A stretch of 64,000 nucleotides of DNA, from NCBI GenBank assembly GCA_019753175.1, contig JAIELK010000019.1, positions 62,001 to 126,000 of the forward strand, in the 5' to 3' direction. Shown here piece after piece: positions 26,443 to 34,792 of this stretch (positions within the stretch are counted from its first letter, which is position 1; every line of letters begins with the position of its first letter). The stretch comes from Hyphomonadaceae bacterium. GTDB taxonomy: Bacteria > Pseudomonadota > Alphaproteobacteria > Caulobacterales > Aquidulcibacteraceae. Both the position numbers and the translations under genes were made by a program. The notes beneath the pieces are model-generated. The model had not been told where the DNA came from, ran no database searches, and saw nothing but the letters and a program-made list of their open reading frames with translations.

Positions 26443-27849
26443 ATGACCGCATCGGCTCTGAGATCTCTTGTCGCCCGCGCAGCGACGGCGTTTGCCGCCG
26501 CCGCGATGCTGATGCTGTGCGCTGCGCCCGCGGCCTTCGCGCAAGGCTTGATTCGCGACGCCGAGATCGAGGACACGCTGCGCGCCTACACCAATCCGCT
26601 GCTCGAGGCCGCAGGGCTCAACCCGAACGACGTCGACATCTACATCGTCAACGACCCGTCGATTAACGCGTTCGTTTCCGGCGGCCAGAACATATTTGTC
26701 CATACCGGCCTCATCTTGGCTGCGGACGAACCGAACGAACTGATCGGCGTGCTCGCACATGAAACAGGTCACATTTCTGGCGGCCACTTGGCTCGATCAC
26801 GCGAAGCGATGAACCGGTCAATGACGCCGATGCTGATTTCGATCGGACTTGGCGTGCTTGCAATCGCGGCGGGCGCACCCGATGCAGGCGCAGCGCTGAT
26901 CTCGGGCTCGCAGGCATTCGGGATGGCGAACTTCGTGCAGCACACCCAAGCGCAGGAGAGCGCCGCCGACCAGGCCGCCGTTGAGTACTTGGAGGCAACC
27001 GGCCAATCCGGACGCGGGCTCATCAGCTTCTTCAACGAGAACATCCGTCCGTACGAATTCATGGTTCGCCGCGCGCCGCCGTGGATGATGACGCACCCCT
27101 TCTCCTCCGACCGGGTTGAATCGCTGCGCCGCCGCGTCGAAGGCGGCGCTCACTTGGGCGCAACGGATTCGCCGGAGAATATTCGCCGCTTCCAGTTCAT
27201 GCAGGCCAAGCTTGTCGGCTTCATACAAAGCCAAGGGCAAACGCTCGCACGCTATCCGGTTAGCGATCGTTCCGCGCCCGCGCGCTACGCGCGCGCTGTT
27301 GCCTATTATCGCGTCTCGGACTTGCCGCGTGCGCGCGCGGAGCTTGAGTCGCTGATCGCCGAGGAGCCGGGCAACCCATACTACCAGGAACTCATGGGGC
27401 AGATTTTGTTCGAGAACGGCCGGGCTGAGGAATCGATCGCCTACCACCAACGGTCGATCGAACTGGCGCCTGGCCAACCCTTGCTCGAGATCAACTTGGC
27501 GCGGGCGTTGAACGCCGCGCGCGGCCGCTCGGGCGCAGGCGAAGCGGTCGCGCTTCTGCAGCGAGCGGTCGCCCGCGAACCCGACAACGCCTTCGCTTGG
27601 CGCGAATTGGCCCAGTCTCGTGATCTCCTCGGCGAAGAGGCCTTGGCCCAACTCGCCTCCGCGGAACAAAACTTCGCCATGGGCGACTATGCCGCCGCTG
27701 TCAGCTTTGCCGAGCGCGCACGGCGCACGTTGCCGCGCAACACCCCATCCTTCCAGCGCGCCAACGACATCGTCTTGTTCGCCGGCAACGAAATGCGCGA
27801 ACGCGCCGCCCGCGAAAACGGGCGCCGCGGCTTGAGCATCACGCACTAA
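26443..27849 (+). CDS. Periplasmic M48 metalloprotease with TPR repeats (BepA-like)
   Basis: This is an exported zinc protease of 468 residues, with a signal peptide ending AAPAAFAQG. The M48 domain carries HETGHISGGHL (HExxH from residue 106) and the third ligand in QESAADQAAVEYL. The C-terminal half has TPR units (about 290-440: ARYARAVAYYRVSDLPRARA and similar). BepA of E. coli has the same layout and monitors outer-membrane protein assembly. The GGAG just before the ATG at 26443 fixes the start. It is followed after 14 bases by the DsbA-like gene, so the two may be cotranscribed as an envelope-quality pair. Confidence 0.93.
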   Translation: MTASALRSLVARAATAFAAAAMLMLCAAPAAFAQGLIRDAEIEDTLRAYTNPLLEAAGLNPNDVDIYIVNDPSINAFVSGGQNIFVHTGLILAADEPNELIGVLAHETGHISGGHLARSREAMNRSMTPMLISIGLGVLAIAAGAPDAGAALISGSQAFGMANFVQHTQAQESAADQAAVEYLEATGQSGRGLISFFNENIRPYEFMVRRAPPWMMTHPFSSDRVESLRRRVEGGAHLGATDSPENIRRFQFMQAKLVGFIQSQGQTLARYPVSDRSAPARYARAVAYYRVSDLPRARAELESLIAEEPGNPYYQELMGQILFENGRAEESIAYHQRSIELAPGQPLLEINLARALNAARGRSGAGEAVALLQRAVAREPDNAFAWRELAQSRDLLGEEALAQLASAEQNFAMGDYAAAVSFAERARRTLPRNTPSFQRANDIVLFAGNEMRERAARENGRRGLSITH

Positions 27850-27863
27850 GCGGAGGCATCATC

Positions 27864-28589
27864 GTGGTTGCACACATCGCGCGAGCTTGTCTTTGCGCCA
27901 TAGCGGCGTTGTTCATGCTGCCGCCGCCGGCGGCGGCGCAAACATTCAATGCGCAGGAACAAGCCGAAATTCGCGCGGTCGTCCGCGAGTATCTCGTGAA
28001 CAATCCCGACGTGCTGCGCGAAGCCTTGGAAGCGCTGCAAGAGCGCGCCGAAGGCGAGCGCTGGCAACGGATGAAGTCCGACCCCCGCGACTTCTCCATC
28101 GGCCCGGCCGACGCGCCGATCGTGATCGTCGAGTTTTTCGACTATCGCTGCGGGTTCTGTCATGCGGCGCTCGAGTGGGTGAGCGACATTGCCCGCACCC
28201 GCAATGACGTGCGCATCGTGTTGAAGGAATTTCCCATCCTCAGCGAGGAGTCGATGGAGGCGGCGCGCGCGGCGATCGCTTCGATGCCGCAAGGCCGCTA
28301 CTGGGCGTTCCATCGCGCGCTAATGGAATTCCGCGGCGAGCTGACCTCGGCGAGGATCGATGAGATCGCACGCCAGTCCGGCATTGACGTTCCTCGCATG
28401 CGCCGCGCCATGAATGACCCGAATGTCATCCGACTGCTTGAGGACAACCGCGCACTCGCGATCGACATGAACAACCAGGCGACGCCTCTGTTCGTGATCA
28501 ATGGCGAGCCAATAGCCGGTTTCGACCCGGAGCGGTTGAATGCGCGTTTGCGCGCGGTCACGCGCGAAGTGCGCCAGGCGCAACGTTAG
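27864..28589 (+). CDS. DsbA/Com1-like thiol-disulfide oxidoreductase
   Basis: This is an exported thioredoxin-fold protein of 241 residues, with a signal peptide ending PPPAAAQT. An N-terminal helical extension (EIRAVVREYLVNNPDVLREAL) of the Com1 type precedes the fold. The redox motif is YRCGFCH (Cys96 and Cys99), and the cis-Pro loop is ATPLFVING. The start is GTG at 27864 after GCGGAGG. Such proteins in alphaproteobacteria oxidise or isomerise periplasmic disulphides. Its TAG shares bases with the stop of the convergent synthase gene (TTAG at 28586-28589). Confidence 0.92.
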   Translation: MVAHIARACLCAIAALFMLPPPAAAQTFNAQEQAEIRAVVREYLVNNPDVLREALEALQERAEGERWQRMKSDPRDFSIGPADAPIVIVEFFDYRCGFCHAALEWVSDIARTRNDVRIVLKEFPILSEESMEAARAAIASMPQGRYWAFHRALMEFRGELTSARIDEIARQSGIDVPRMRRAMNDPNVIRLLEDNRALAIDMNNQATPLFVINGEPIAGFDPERLNARLRAVTREVRQAQR

Positions 28590-29293
28590 AGACGCCCGGT
28601 CGCTGCGGCGGCGACAAGTCGGAGCTGACGGCGAAGCAACGGGACCGCTCGCTGCCCACGGCTGAACGCGCGTAAGTAAAGAGGCGTGAGGCACAACTGC
28701 CCCAATGCCGGGAACAGCGAGGAAGGCAGAGCCGGCGCCCCGCGCGCTTCAGCGTAGGCGTTGCGCGTGCGCAGCAGCCCTTGCGCCGCGTCGCCCGGCA
28801 GCAAGCTCGCGCGCCCCGCAAGGAAGCACTCAACGTAGCCCCAGGCGCGCGCCGCTGTGCGGACGAATGCATCGTCGAGTTGCGCGCGTGCGTCGGCCGC
28901 AGCCGCAGCGATCCTGATGATCGGAACATGACTTCGCTCGATCAGCGCGTCGGCGTCGTCCCAGCACGCAAGAGCGGGCGCAATCCACGCAGCGGTCGCC
29001 TCAATCAACCGGGGCCAGACATCCGGCAGGGTGGACGCATGGCGCGCATACGCGCTCAGCGCAGGGTGCTGCTCTGCTTGTTCACCGGCGTGGAGCGCCG
29101 CCAATGCGTCGCGCCACCAGGCGAGACGGATAGCGCCGAGGTTCGCCTCTTTCACCAGCCAAGGAATGCGCGCGATCTCGTGCGCTACCGCGTAAACGGC
29201 GACCAGCCGCTCGCGCGCCGGGGGCGGCGCGAAGCGGCTGGCCAGCCATCGGTCCTCGTCGACGCGACGAACGAGGGACTCGAGTTCGTTCAG
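28586..29293 (-). CDS. Squalene/phytoene synthase family protein with apparent CTG start
   Basis: The product shows the core of the isoprenoid-synthase-like family: VRRVDEDRWLASRFAPPPARERLVAVYAVAHEIARI followed by LGAIRLAWWRDAL. The usual Asp-rich DxxxD pairs of true squalene synthases are not evident, so it may resemble the NDUFAF6 group of complex I assembly factors. Between the upstream stop in this frame region and the conserved start of the domain there is no ATG, GTG or TTG. The frame begins sensibly at CTG 29293-29291, which forms CTGA with the stop of the upstream gene, the same geometry as ATGA coupling. That yields 235 residues. ATT two codons earlier is the only other candidate. 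Confidence 0.75.
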   Translation of the reverse strand: MNELESLVRRVDEDRWLASRFAPPPARERLVAVYAVAHEIARIPWLVKEANLGAIRLAWWRDALAALHAGEQAEQHPALSAYARHASTLPDVWPRLIEATAAWIAPALACWDDADALIERSHVPIIRIAAAAADARAQLDDAFVRTAARAWGYVECFLAGRASLLPGDAAQGLLRTRNAYAEARGAPALPSSLFPALGQLCLTPLYLRAFSRGQRAVPLLRRQLRLVAAAATGRL

Positions 29294-29919
29294 AACAATG
29301 TGCTCGCGCCCGTCATCGCCACCAACATAGGCACGGAAAGCAACGTGTTGGTGCGGGAGAACAGCATCGCTGTCTTGGCGTGGCCGGCCTTCACGTCCGC
29401 GGCGAGATCGGGGAATTTGTTGTCGATGTTCAGCGCGCGCTGTTGGTTCGGCCAGATCACGAACCAGACATTGATGAACATGACGATCGCGAGCCACATG
29501 CCGATGCCAATGAAAATGTGCTTCGGCACGGCAAAGGCCGGATCGTCGGCGGCGCCGAAGGTCAGCGCTTGCACCAGATAGCCTTGATTGATCGCCAGCA
29601 AGAGGCCGGTGATCAGCGTCAGCATGGCGCCCCATCGGAACCAGAAGAGCGCCGCCGGCGCGATCACCTTACCGATCGCCGGCTTTTGCTCGTCGGGGAT
29701 CTTCGGCATGTTCGGGATCTGGGTGAAATTGAAATAGTAGAGGTGGCCGATCCACATGATGCCGACGAGCACATGGCTCCAGCGCAGCGCCGCCTCCCAG
29801 AATGCGGTATCGCCGAACGAATAGCCCCCGACGGGCATCGCAAAGTAGATGAGAAACAGCACGCCGACCGCAAGCGCGGTCCACGCGACGTACCGAATGT
29901 TTGCCAAGAACGCAGCCAT
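29290..29919 (-). CDS. PuuD-like membrane protein (urate oxidase N-terminal domain)
   Basis: This integral membrane protein has 209 residues and about five helices. Conserved pieces such as WEAALRWSHVLVGIMWIGHLYYFNFTQIP and FWFRWGAMLTLITGLLL match the N-terminal membrane domain of PuuD-type urate hydroxylases (Urate_ox_N). Full PuuD has about 400 residues with a C-terminal cytochrome c domain, which is absent here with no CXXCH motif in the gene or downstream. The His residues in the helices could bind haem. No purine-catabolism gene is near. It is translationally coupled (CTGA) to the synthase-family gene, so a respiratory-membrane role is as likely as urate oxidation. Confidence 0.75.
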   Translation of the reverse strand: MAAFLANIRYVAWTALAVGVLFLIYFAMPVGGYSFGDTAFWEAALRWSHVLVGIMWIGHLYYFNFTQIPNMPKIPDEQKPAIGKVIAPAALFWFRWGAMLTLITGLLLAINQGYLVQALTFGAADDPAFAVPKHIFIGIGMWLAIVMFINVWFVIWPNQQRALNIDNKFPDLAADVKAGHAKTAMLFSRTNTLLSVPMLVAMTGASTLF

Positions 29920-29946
29920 GCCCTCTTCCTCCCGGCGCCGCCGCTC

Positions 29947-30984
29947 TCAGGGAGCGGTTTGCGGCGTCACCCGTGTTTCACCTTCCCGGCCCCGCTTAAC
30001 TCCCCAAATGAGAATCGCGGGCGCCGCCACATAAAGCGACGAATAAGTGCCGACAATAATGCCGAAAATCATCGCGATCGCGAAGCCCTCAAGCGCTTCG
30101 CCGCCAAAATAGTATAGGCCCACAAGGGCGAACAGCGCTGTCGAACCCGTGATGATCGTGCGCGAGAGTGTCTCGTTCAGCGACAAATCCACCAACTCGG
30201 GCAGGGGCATTTTCTTGTATTTGCGGAGGTTCTCGCGCAACCGGTCGTACACAACGACAGTGTCGTTGATCGAGTAGCCGATGATGGTCAGCAAGGCGGC
30301 GATGATGGTGAGGTTGAATTCCAAACGAAAGATCGAGAACAGGCCAAGCGTGAGGATCACGTCGTGCAACAGCGCCATGATGGCGCCCGCGCCGAACTGC
30401 CACTCGAACCGAAACCAGATGTAGATCAGCATCAGCAGCATCGCCAGACCCAGGGCGATCAGGCCGCCGGAGAACAGCTCCTCTGAGACGCGCCCGCTCA
30501 CAACGTCCACATTGATGATGCGCGCGCCATCGCCGATCTGAGGCAACGCACTGCGCAATTCCTCGACCACTTGCGAGCCGCCTTCTGTGGCCTCGAAATT
30601 GATGATCGCGCAGTAGGGCGGGGAATCCGTGGGCCTGCAGGCCGTGCCCTGCACCTCCACACCCCCCTCCTGGAGACGGCCGCCAAGAGCACGCAAGTCG
30701 CCGAGGTCGATTGGCGAAGGCGATTCGATCAGAATGGAGCTACCGCCCCGGAAGTCGATACCGAGGTCAAAGCCATGCTCCATGATCGAGCCGATCCGCG
30801 CCAACGGGCTGCCCTCGCTCTCCTGGTAGATCGCGACCGGATTTTCCCGGAGTCCGCCCGTGAACATCGAGACTAGCGACGCCCCGACCGCAGCGATCGA
30901 GAAAGAGGCGGCGAAGACGGCGAACTTCACGTAGGTGAAGTTCGTCTTCTTCGGCAGCAGACGGATCAGCGGCCACCAGGACAT
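29947..30984 (-). CDS. secF: Protein translocase subunit SecF
   Basis: This inner-membrane partner of SecD has 345 residues and uses the proton motive force to complete export through SecYEG. It has six helices; the first (FAVFAASFSIAAVGASLVSM) precedes the periplasmic domain with FDLGIDFRGGSSILIE, and the C-terminal half contains the conserved FEWQFGAGAIMALLHDVILTLGLFSI and IGYSINDTVVVYDRLREN. It ends with a short cytoplasmic basic tail. It follows secD by nine bases in the yajC-secD-secF operon. Confidence 0.96.
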   Translation of the reverse strand: MSWWPLIRLLPKKTNFTYVKFAVFAASFSIAAVGASLVSMFTGGLRENPVAIYQESEGSPLARIGSIMEHGFDLGIDFRGGSSILIESPSPIDLGDLRALGGRLQEGGVEVQGTACRPTDSPPYCAIINFEATEGGSQVVEELRSALPQIGDGARIINVDVVSGRVSEELFSGGLIALGLAMLLMLIYIWFRFEWQFGAGAIMALLHDVILTLGLFSIFRLEFNLTIIAALLTIIGYSINDTVVVYDRLRENLRKYKKMPLPELVDLSLNETLSRTIITGSTALFALVGLYYFGGEALEGFAIAMIFGIIVGTYSSLYVAAPAILIWGVKRGREGETRVTPQTAP

Positions 30985-30993
30985 GGTCGTTTC

Positions 30994-32586
30994 CTAAATC
31001 GGCAAAGTCTTTGGGCGGCTCCAGCGGAACCACCAGGCGACAAGAATCTGCGTCACCAGCACGGCGGTGAACACCGAGGTGATGACGCCAATGGAAAGCG
31101 TCCAGGCGAAGCCGCGCACCGGCCCTGCGCCGAACTGGAAGAGGATCATCGCCGCGAGAATTGTTGTGAGGTTGGCGTCGATGATGGTGATCATCGCGCG
31201 GTTAAATCCCGCGTCTATCGCCAAGGCGGGACCTCGGCCCGCCTGCGCCTCCTCGCGCATTCTTTCATAGATGAGCACATTGGCGTCAACGGCCATTGCG
31301 ATGGTGAGGATCAAGCCGGCGATGCCGGGAAGCGTCAGGGCGGCACCGATCAGCGACATGGCTGCGATGATCAGCACGCCATTCACCACCAAGGCCACGC
31401 ACGCGAAGATGCCGAAAAGACCGTACGCGAGCAGCATGAAGCCCACCGTCACGGCCACGGCGACAAGAGACGCAACAGCGCCAGAGTCGATGGCATCCTG
31501 CCCGAGGCTCGCGCTCACCGTGCGTTCGTCGATGATGTTGAGCGGCGCCGGCAACGCGCCCGCGTTCAGCATCACCGCCAACTCGCGCGCGCTTTCGAGC
31601 GTGAAATTGCCCGAGATCTGGCCTGACCCGCCGCAGATCGGCTCGTTTATGGTGGGCGCCGTCAGCACCTGGTTGTCGAGCAGAATGGCGAAGCGGTCTC
31701 CCGTGAAGTCGCGGGTGATGCGGCAGAATATCCGCGCGCCCTCGCTGTCGAGTTGGAAGCTCAGCACCCACTCGCCGGTTTGCGCATCGGTTGAGGGGCT
31801 TGCCCGCACCAAGCGCTCGCCCGTGAACCGCGGCCGGCGCTCCACTACATCGGCGCGGTCACCGACTCCGGGATAGGGCTGCACGACCATCGCGCCGGGC
31901 GGAGTCAGGCCGCTCGCAGCTTCTTCCGGGCTGACTTCGCGCACCATGTGAAAGGTCATCAGCGCGGTCTGGCCGATGCGATCCTTGAGTTGCTCCGGGT
32001 TTGAAACGCCGGGCGCTTGCACCACGATCCGCTGATCGCCCTGGCGTTGGATCGAGACTTCGCTGGTGCCGGTAGGGTCGATGCGGCGTCGGATGACTTC
32101 GATCGATTGCTGCGCGGCCTGGCGGCTCAAGTCGCGCAAATAGACCGGCGTCGGCCGCGCTTCGATCAGGCCGTCTTCGCCTTCGGACAGCGTGTAGATA
32201 TCGGTGGCGCCCGTCACGCGCGAGCGCGTGACGTCACGCAGCGCCTCGCGCGCCTGTTCCATTTGCGTCGCATCCACGAGGCGGATGCGCGCAGCGTCGC
32301 CGACGACCCCGCGCCCGGTGTAGCGGATCTCCGCTTCGCGCAGCCGCGACGCCATCTGGTCGGCGACATTGTCGAGATACTGGCGGCGGAGCGTCTCGAC
32401 ATCGACTTCCAGCAGCAATTGCGAGCCGCCCTGCAAGTCGAGACCCAGATTGATCCCCTGCTTCGGCATGAAGTCCGGCCAGCTCTCGCGTGTCCGCTCG
32501 GAGATGAAATTGGGCAGCGCCCACACTATCCCCAGCACCGCGACCACGGCGACAAGGATGATCCGCCAACGCGCGACTTGCAGCAT
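30994..32586 (-). CDS. secD: Protein translocase subunit SecD
   Basis: This 530-residue membrane protein forms the SecDF motor with SecF. Helix 1 (RIILVAVVAVLGIVWALPN) is followed by the large periplasmic P1 region starting GINLGLDLQGGSQLLLEVD, then five helices with the family block AMAVDANVLIYERMREE, whose Asp is part of the proton path, and AGFNRAMITIIDANLTTILAA. Five bases separate it from yajC, indicating one transcript. Confidence 0.97.
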   Translation of the reverse strand: MLQVARWRIILVAVVAVLGIVWALPNFISERTRESWPDFMPKQGINLGLDLQGGSQLLLEVDVETLRRQYLDNVADQMASRLREAEIRYTGRGVVGDAARIRLVDATQMEQAREALRDVTRSRVTGATDIYTLSEGEDGLIEARPTPVYLRDLSRQAAQQSIEVIRRRIDPTGTSEVSIQRQGDQRIVVQAPGVSNPEQLKDRIGQTALMTFHMVREVSPEEAASGLTPPGAMVVQPYPGVGDRADVVERRPRFTGERLVRASPSTDAQTGEWVLSFQLDSEGARIFCRITRDFTGDRFAILLDNQVLTAPTINEPICGGSGQISGNFTLESARELAVMLNAGALPAPLNIIDERTVSASLGQDAIDSGAVASLVAVAVTVGFMLLAYGLFGIFACVALVVNGVLIIAAMSLIGAALTLPGIAGLILTIAMAVDANVLIYERMREEAQAGRGPALAIDAGFNRAMITIIDANLTTILAAMILFQFGAGPVRGFAWTLSIGVITSVFTAVLVTQILVAWWFRWSRPKTLPI

Positions 32587-32591
32587 CAGCG

Positions 32592-32945
32592 CTAGCTCGC
32601 AGGCTTGGAATCGTTGGCTGGCGCGGGATCGGTCTTCGAGCGCACTTCGGCGATCGTTCCCCGCACCACGCGCACGTCAACGTTCGGCGCGAGTTCGACG
32701 CGCACCTCGTCATCGGCCACCGACTTGATCTTGCCGATAAAGCCGCCCGACGTCACCACCACGTCCCCGCGCTTCAGGTCCGCGACCATCTGCAGGTGGC
32801 GCTTGCGCGCCTGCTGCTGCGGACGGATCAGCAGAAAATAAAACACCACAAACACCAGCAGCAGCGGCAGCAGCTGCATGAACACGCCGGCCATCGGGTC
32901 GCCGCCAGCGGGCGCGGCCGCAGCATAAGCAGGAGAAATGAACAT
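32592..32945 (-). CDS. yajC: Preprotein translocase subunit YajC
   Basis: This small SecDF-associated membrane protein has 117 residues. A single helix (VFMQLLPLLLVFVVFYFLLI) is followed by RPQQQARKRHLQMVADLKRGDVVVTSGGFIGKI, the family signature, and an acidic/polar cytoplasmic tail. I chose the ATG at 32945 because GAGG lies seven bases upstream; an ATG four codons earlier is less likely. It is the first gene of the yajC-secD-secF cluster. Confidence 0.95.
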   Translation of the reverse strand: MFISPAYAAAAPAGGDPMAGVFMQLLPLLLVFVVFYFLLIRPQQQARKRHLQMVADLKRGDVVVTSGGFIGKIKSVADDEVRVELAPNVDVRVVRGTIAEVRSKTDPAPANDSKPAS

Positions 32946-33090
32946 TGAGCCTCGCAAGATACGGCGCGGAAGCCGCTTTCGGCGCGGAACGCCCTTTCGG
33001 CCCCCGCCCCGCGAAGGCCGGGACTATATCGCCGGTCGCCGCCTTTTCAATCCGATGACAGCGCCTGTCTTGGGGTGTTTGGCCGCAGCG

Positions 33091-34017
33091 TCAATCCAAT
33101 CCAAGCAGCGGCGCGGGGTCAACCGCCGACGCCCCCTGGCGCACCTGAAACAGGAGCCGCGCCCCACCATCGGAGCGTGGCCCGAGTTCCGCGATCGCGC
33201 CGCCCGCACGGACGCGCTCGCCCACGCGCACCAGGAGACGCTGATTGTAGCCATAGGCGGTGACGTAATTGTCGGCGTGCCGGATCAGCACCAGCGCGCC
33301 ATAGGCCGGTAGATCATCGCCGGCATAGACCACCTCACCGTCGGCGGCGGCGCGTACGGTCTCGCCGACGCGACCGCTAATCTCGATCCCATCGCGCCGC
33401 TCACCACCCGGTTGCGCGCCGAAGCGGGAGATGACGCCGCCCTCGACCGGCATGCGAAACCGCCCGCTGCGCGTTGGTCGCGGCGGCGCTTCGCTGGCTG
33501 GCGCGAGCGCCGCTGACGCGGACCCCGCTGTTGCAGGCAGCGCGATGCGATCACCCCGACGCGGTTGGTGGGAGTCAGGCAGCCGATTGAACAGAAGCAG
33601 CGACCGCCGGTCCATGCTGTAGCGATCGGCGATCGTCGCCATGGTTTCGCCGCGCGTGACAGTGTGGATACGCGGACGCGGCAGCTGGACGGCGCGTCCC
33701 GGGATCAGCGCATACGGCGGTTCGAGGCCATTGTGCGCGATCAGCGCCAACAGCGGAATCTGGTAGCGCGTCGCGATGTCGTGCAGCGACTCACCCTCGG
33801 CGACGCGGTGCGTGCGCGGAAGGCGTGTCGGATGGTAGGGCTGCACCTCTTCGGGGCGCAGCGCATAGGCGGCCAGCGCGGTGTCCTGACCCGCCACGGC
33901 GCTGGGGATCGTTTGCGTGCCGCTCGGCGCGCGTGCGCCGCCATACGCAATCGGCGCCGGCTGCGTCGAAGCACAACCAGCCGCCAGCACCGCAGCCAGA
34001 AGCAGCGCACGCGCCAT
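33091..34017 (-). CDS. NlpD/EnvC-like lipoprotein: two LysM domains and a degenerate M23 domain
   Basis: This is a predicted lipoprotein of 308 residues with lipobox LAAGC. Two LysM modules (HRVAEGESLHDIATRY and HTVTRGETMATIADRY) bind peptidoglycan. The C-terminal LytM fold has lost its zinc ligands: the first site reads RRDGIEISG where active enzymes have HxGxD, and the second reads ARLLFQVRQ in place of HLHFEVR. NlpD and EnvC are similarly inactive and act by activating amidases, so the amidase at 21188-22330 is a possible client. The order surE-pcm-nlpD matches E. coli. A TTG at 34053 could add 12 residues. Confidence 0.87.
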   Translation of the reverse strand: MARALLLAAVLAAGCASTQPAPIAYGGARAPSGTQTIPSAVAGQDTALAAYALRPEEVQPYHPTRLPRTHRVAEGESLHDIATRYQIPLLALIAHNGLEPPYALIPGRAVQLPRPRIHTVTRGETMATIADRYSMDRRSLLLFNRLPDSHQPRRGDRIALPATAGSASAALAPASEAPPRPTRSGRFRMPVEGGVISRFGAQPGGERRDGIEISGRVGETVRAAADGEVVYAGDDLPAYGALVLIRHADNYVTAYGYNQRLLVRVGERVRAGGAIAELGPRSDGGARLLFQVRQGASAVDPAPLLGLD

Positions 34018-34054
34018 TCGCGCAGTGTCGCCTGGAATCGGCGCGACACGCAAT

Positions 34055-34702
34055 TCAGCCGTCGTCGGATTCCTCAGCAGGCGGGTTGACCGCTCCGCTC
34101 TCTAACGGCGCCAGCTTGATGGGGCCGAGGTCTTCTCGCTCTCCGTTCCGATACCGAACCAAGCGCTGTGTGTCGGCGTCGCCGACCGGCGCCAACAGCA
34201 CGCCGTCCGGCTTCAATTGTGCAAGCAGCGCGTCTGGTAACTCGGCCACGGCGGCGTTGAGAACGATGCGGTCATACGGCGCGTCGTCCTCCCAACCTCC
34301 GGCGCCATCGGCGGTATGCGCGAACACGCGCATCAGCCGCGCCATGCCAAAGCGACCGCGCGCATCCGCGATCAAATCGCTCCAGCGATCCAAGGTCACC
34401 ACTTTGTAGGCCAGCGACGCAATCACGGCGGCCTGGAAGCCCGAGCCAGTCCCGACTTCGAGGATCGTCTCGCGCTCTTGCGGCTGCAGCGCAGTGAGTA
34501 CGCGCCCAATCACCGAAGGCTTCGTCATCATCTGGCCGTGCGCGAGCGGGAGTGCGACATCGTCAAGTGCGAGCGCGGAGAGATGCGCCGGTGCGTACTG
34601 CTCGCGCGGCGTCCGTTCGAGCGCGGACAGAATGCGCGCGTCGGTGACCCCAGCCTGGCGCATCTCCAGCACAAAACGCATCAGTCGCGCGGGATCGCTC
34701 AT
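34055..34702 (-). CDS. pcm: Protein-L-isoaspartate O-methyltransferase
   Basis: This cytoplasmic repair enzyme has 215 residues and methylates isoaspartyl residues in aged proteins using S-adenosylmethionine. Family motifs are VTDARILSALERTPREQYAP, ALPLAHGQMMTKPSVIGRVL, the SAM-binding VGTGSGFQAAVIA, and YDRIVLNAAVAELPDALLAQL, with NAAVAELP in place of the usual TAAAPxIP. I start at the ATG at 34702 (MSDPARLMRFV); the open frame reaches further upstream only through repeat-like sequence. It lies downstream of surE, the classical pairing. Confidence 0.93.
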   Translation of the reverse strand: MSDPARLMRFVLEMRQAGVTDARILSALERTPREQYAPAHLSALALDDVALPLAHGQMMTKPSVIGRVLTALQPQERETILEVGTGSGFQAAVIASLAYKVVTLDRWSDLIADARGRFGMARLMRVFAHTADGAGGWEDDAPYDRIVLNAAVAELPDALLAQLKPDGVLLAPVGDADTQRLVRYRNGEREDLGPIKLAPLESGAVNPPAEESDDG

Positions 34703-34711
34703 CGGGGCAAA

Positions 34712-34792
34712 CGGCGGATGGCGAGTGGCGCGTGGCGATCTGGGCAGTTGTTCGAACGCGGCTCCATTCGCCATTCCCTATTCGCTATTCGC
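34712..34792. repeat. Palindromic repeat unit between surE and pcm (copy 2)
   Basis: The left arm contains GGATGGCGAGTGGCG then CGTGGCGA (34716-34738). The right arm contains CATTCGCCATTCCC then TATTCGCTATTCGC (34765-34792), roughly the inverse of the left. The right arm runs through the last codons and stop of surE, so its C-terminus (ANSE) is encoded by the repeat. The left arm resembles the unit at 18466-18494 on the opposite strand. It may form a hairpin in the surE-pcm transcript. Confidence 0.45.

Noticed and set aside
29294-29635. Upstream extension of the synthase-family frame to an ATG at 29635
   Set aside because: The extension reads the PuuD-like gene in the wrong frame and is a run of Arg/His-rich nonsense.
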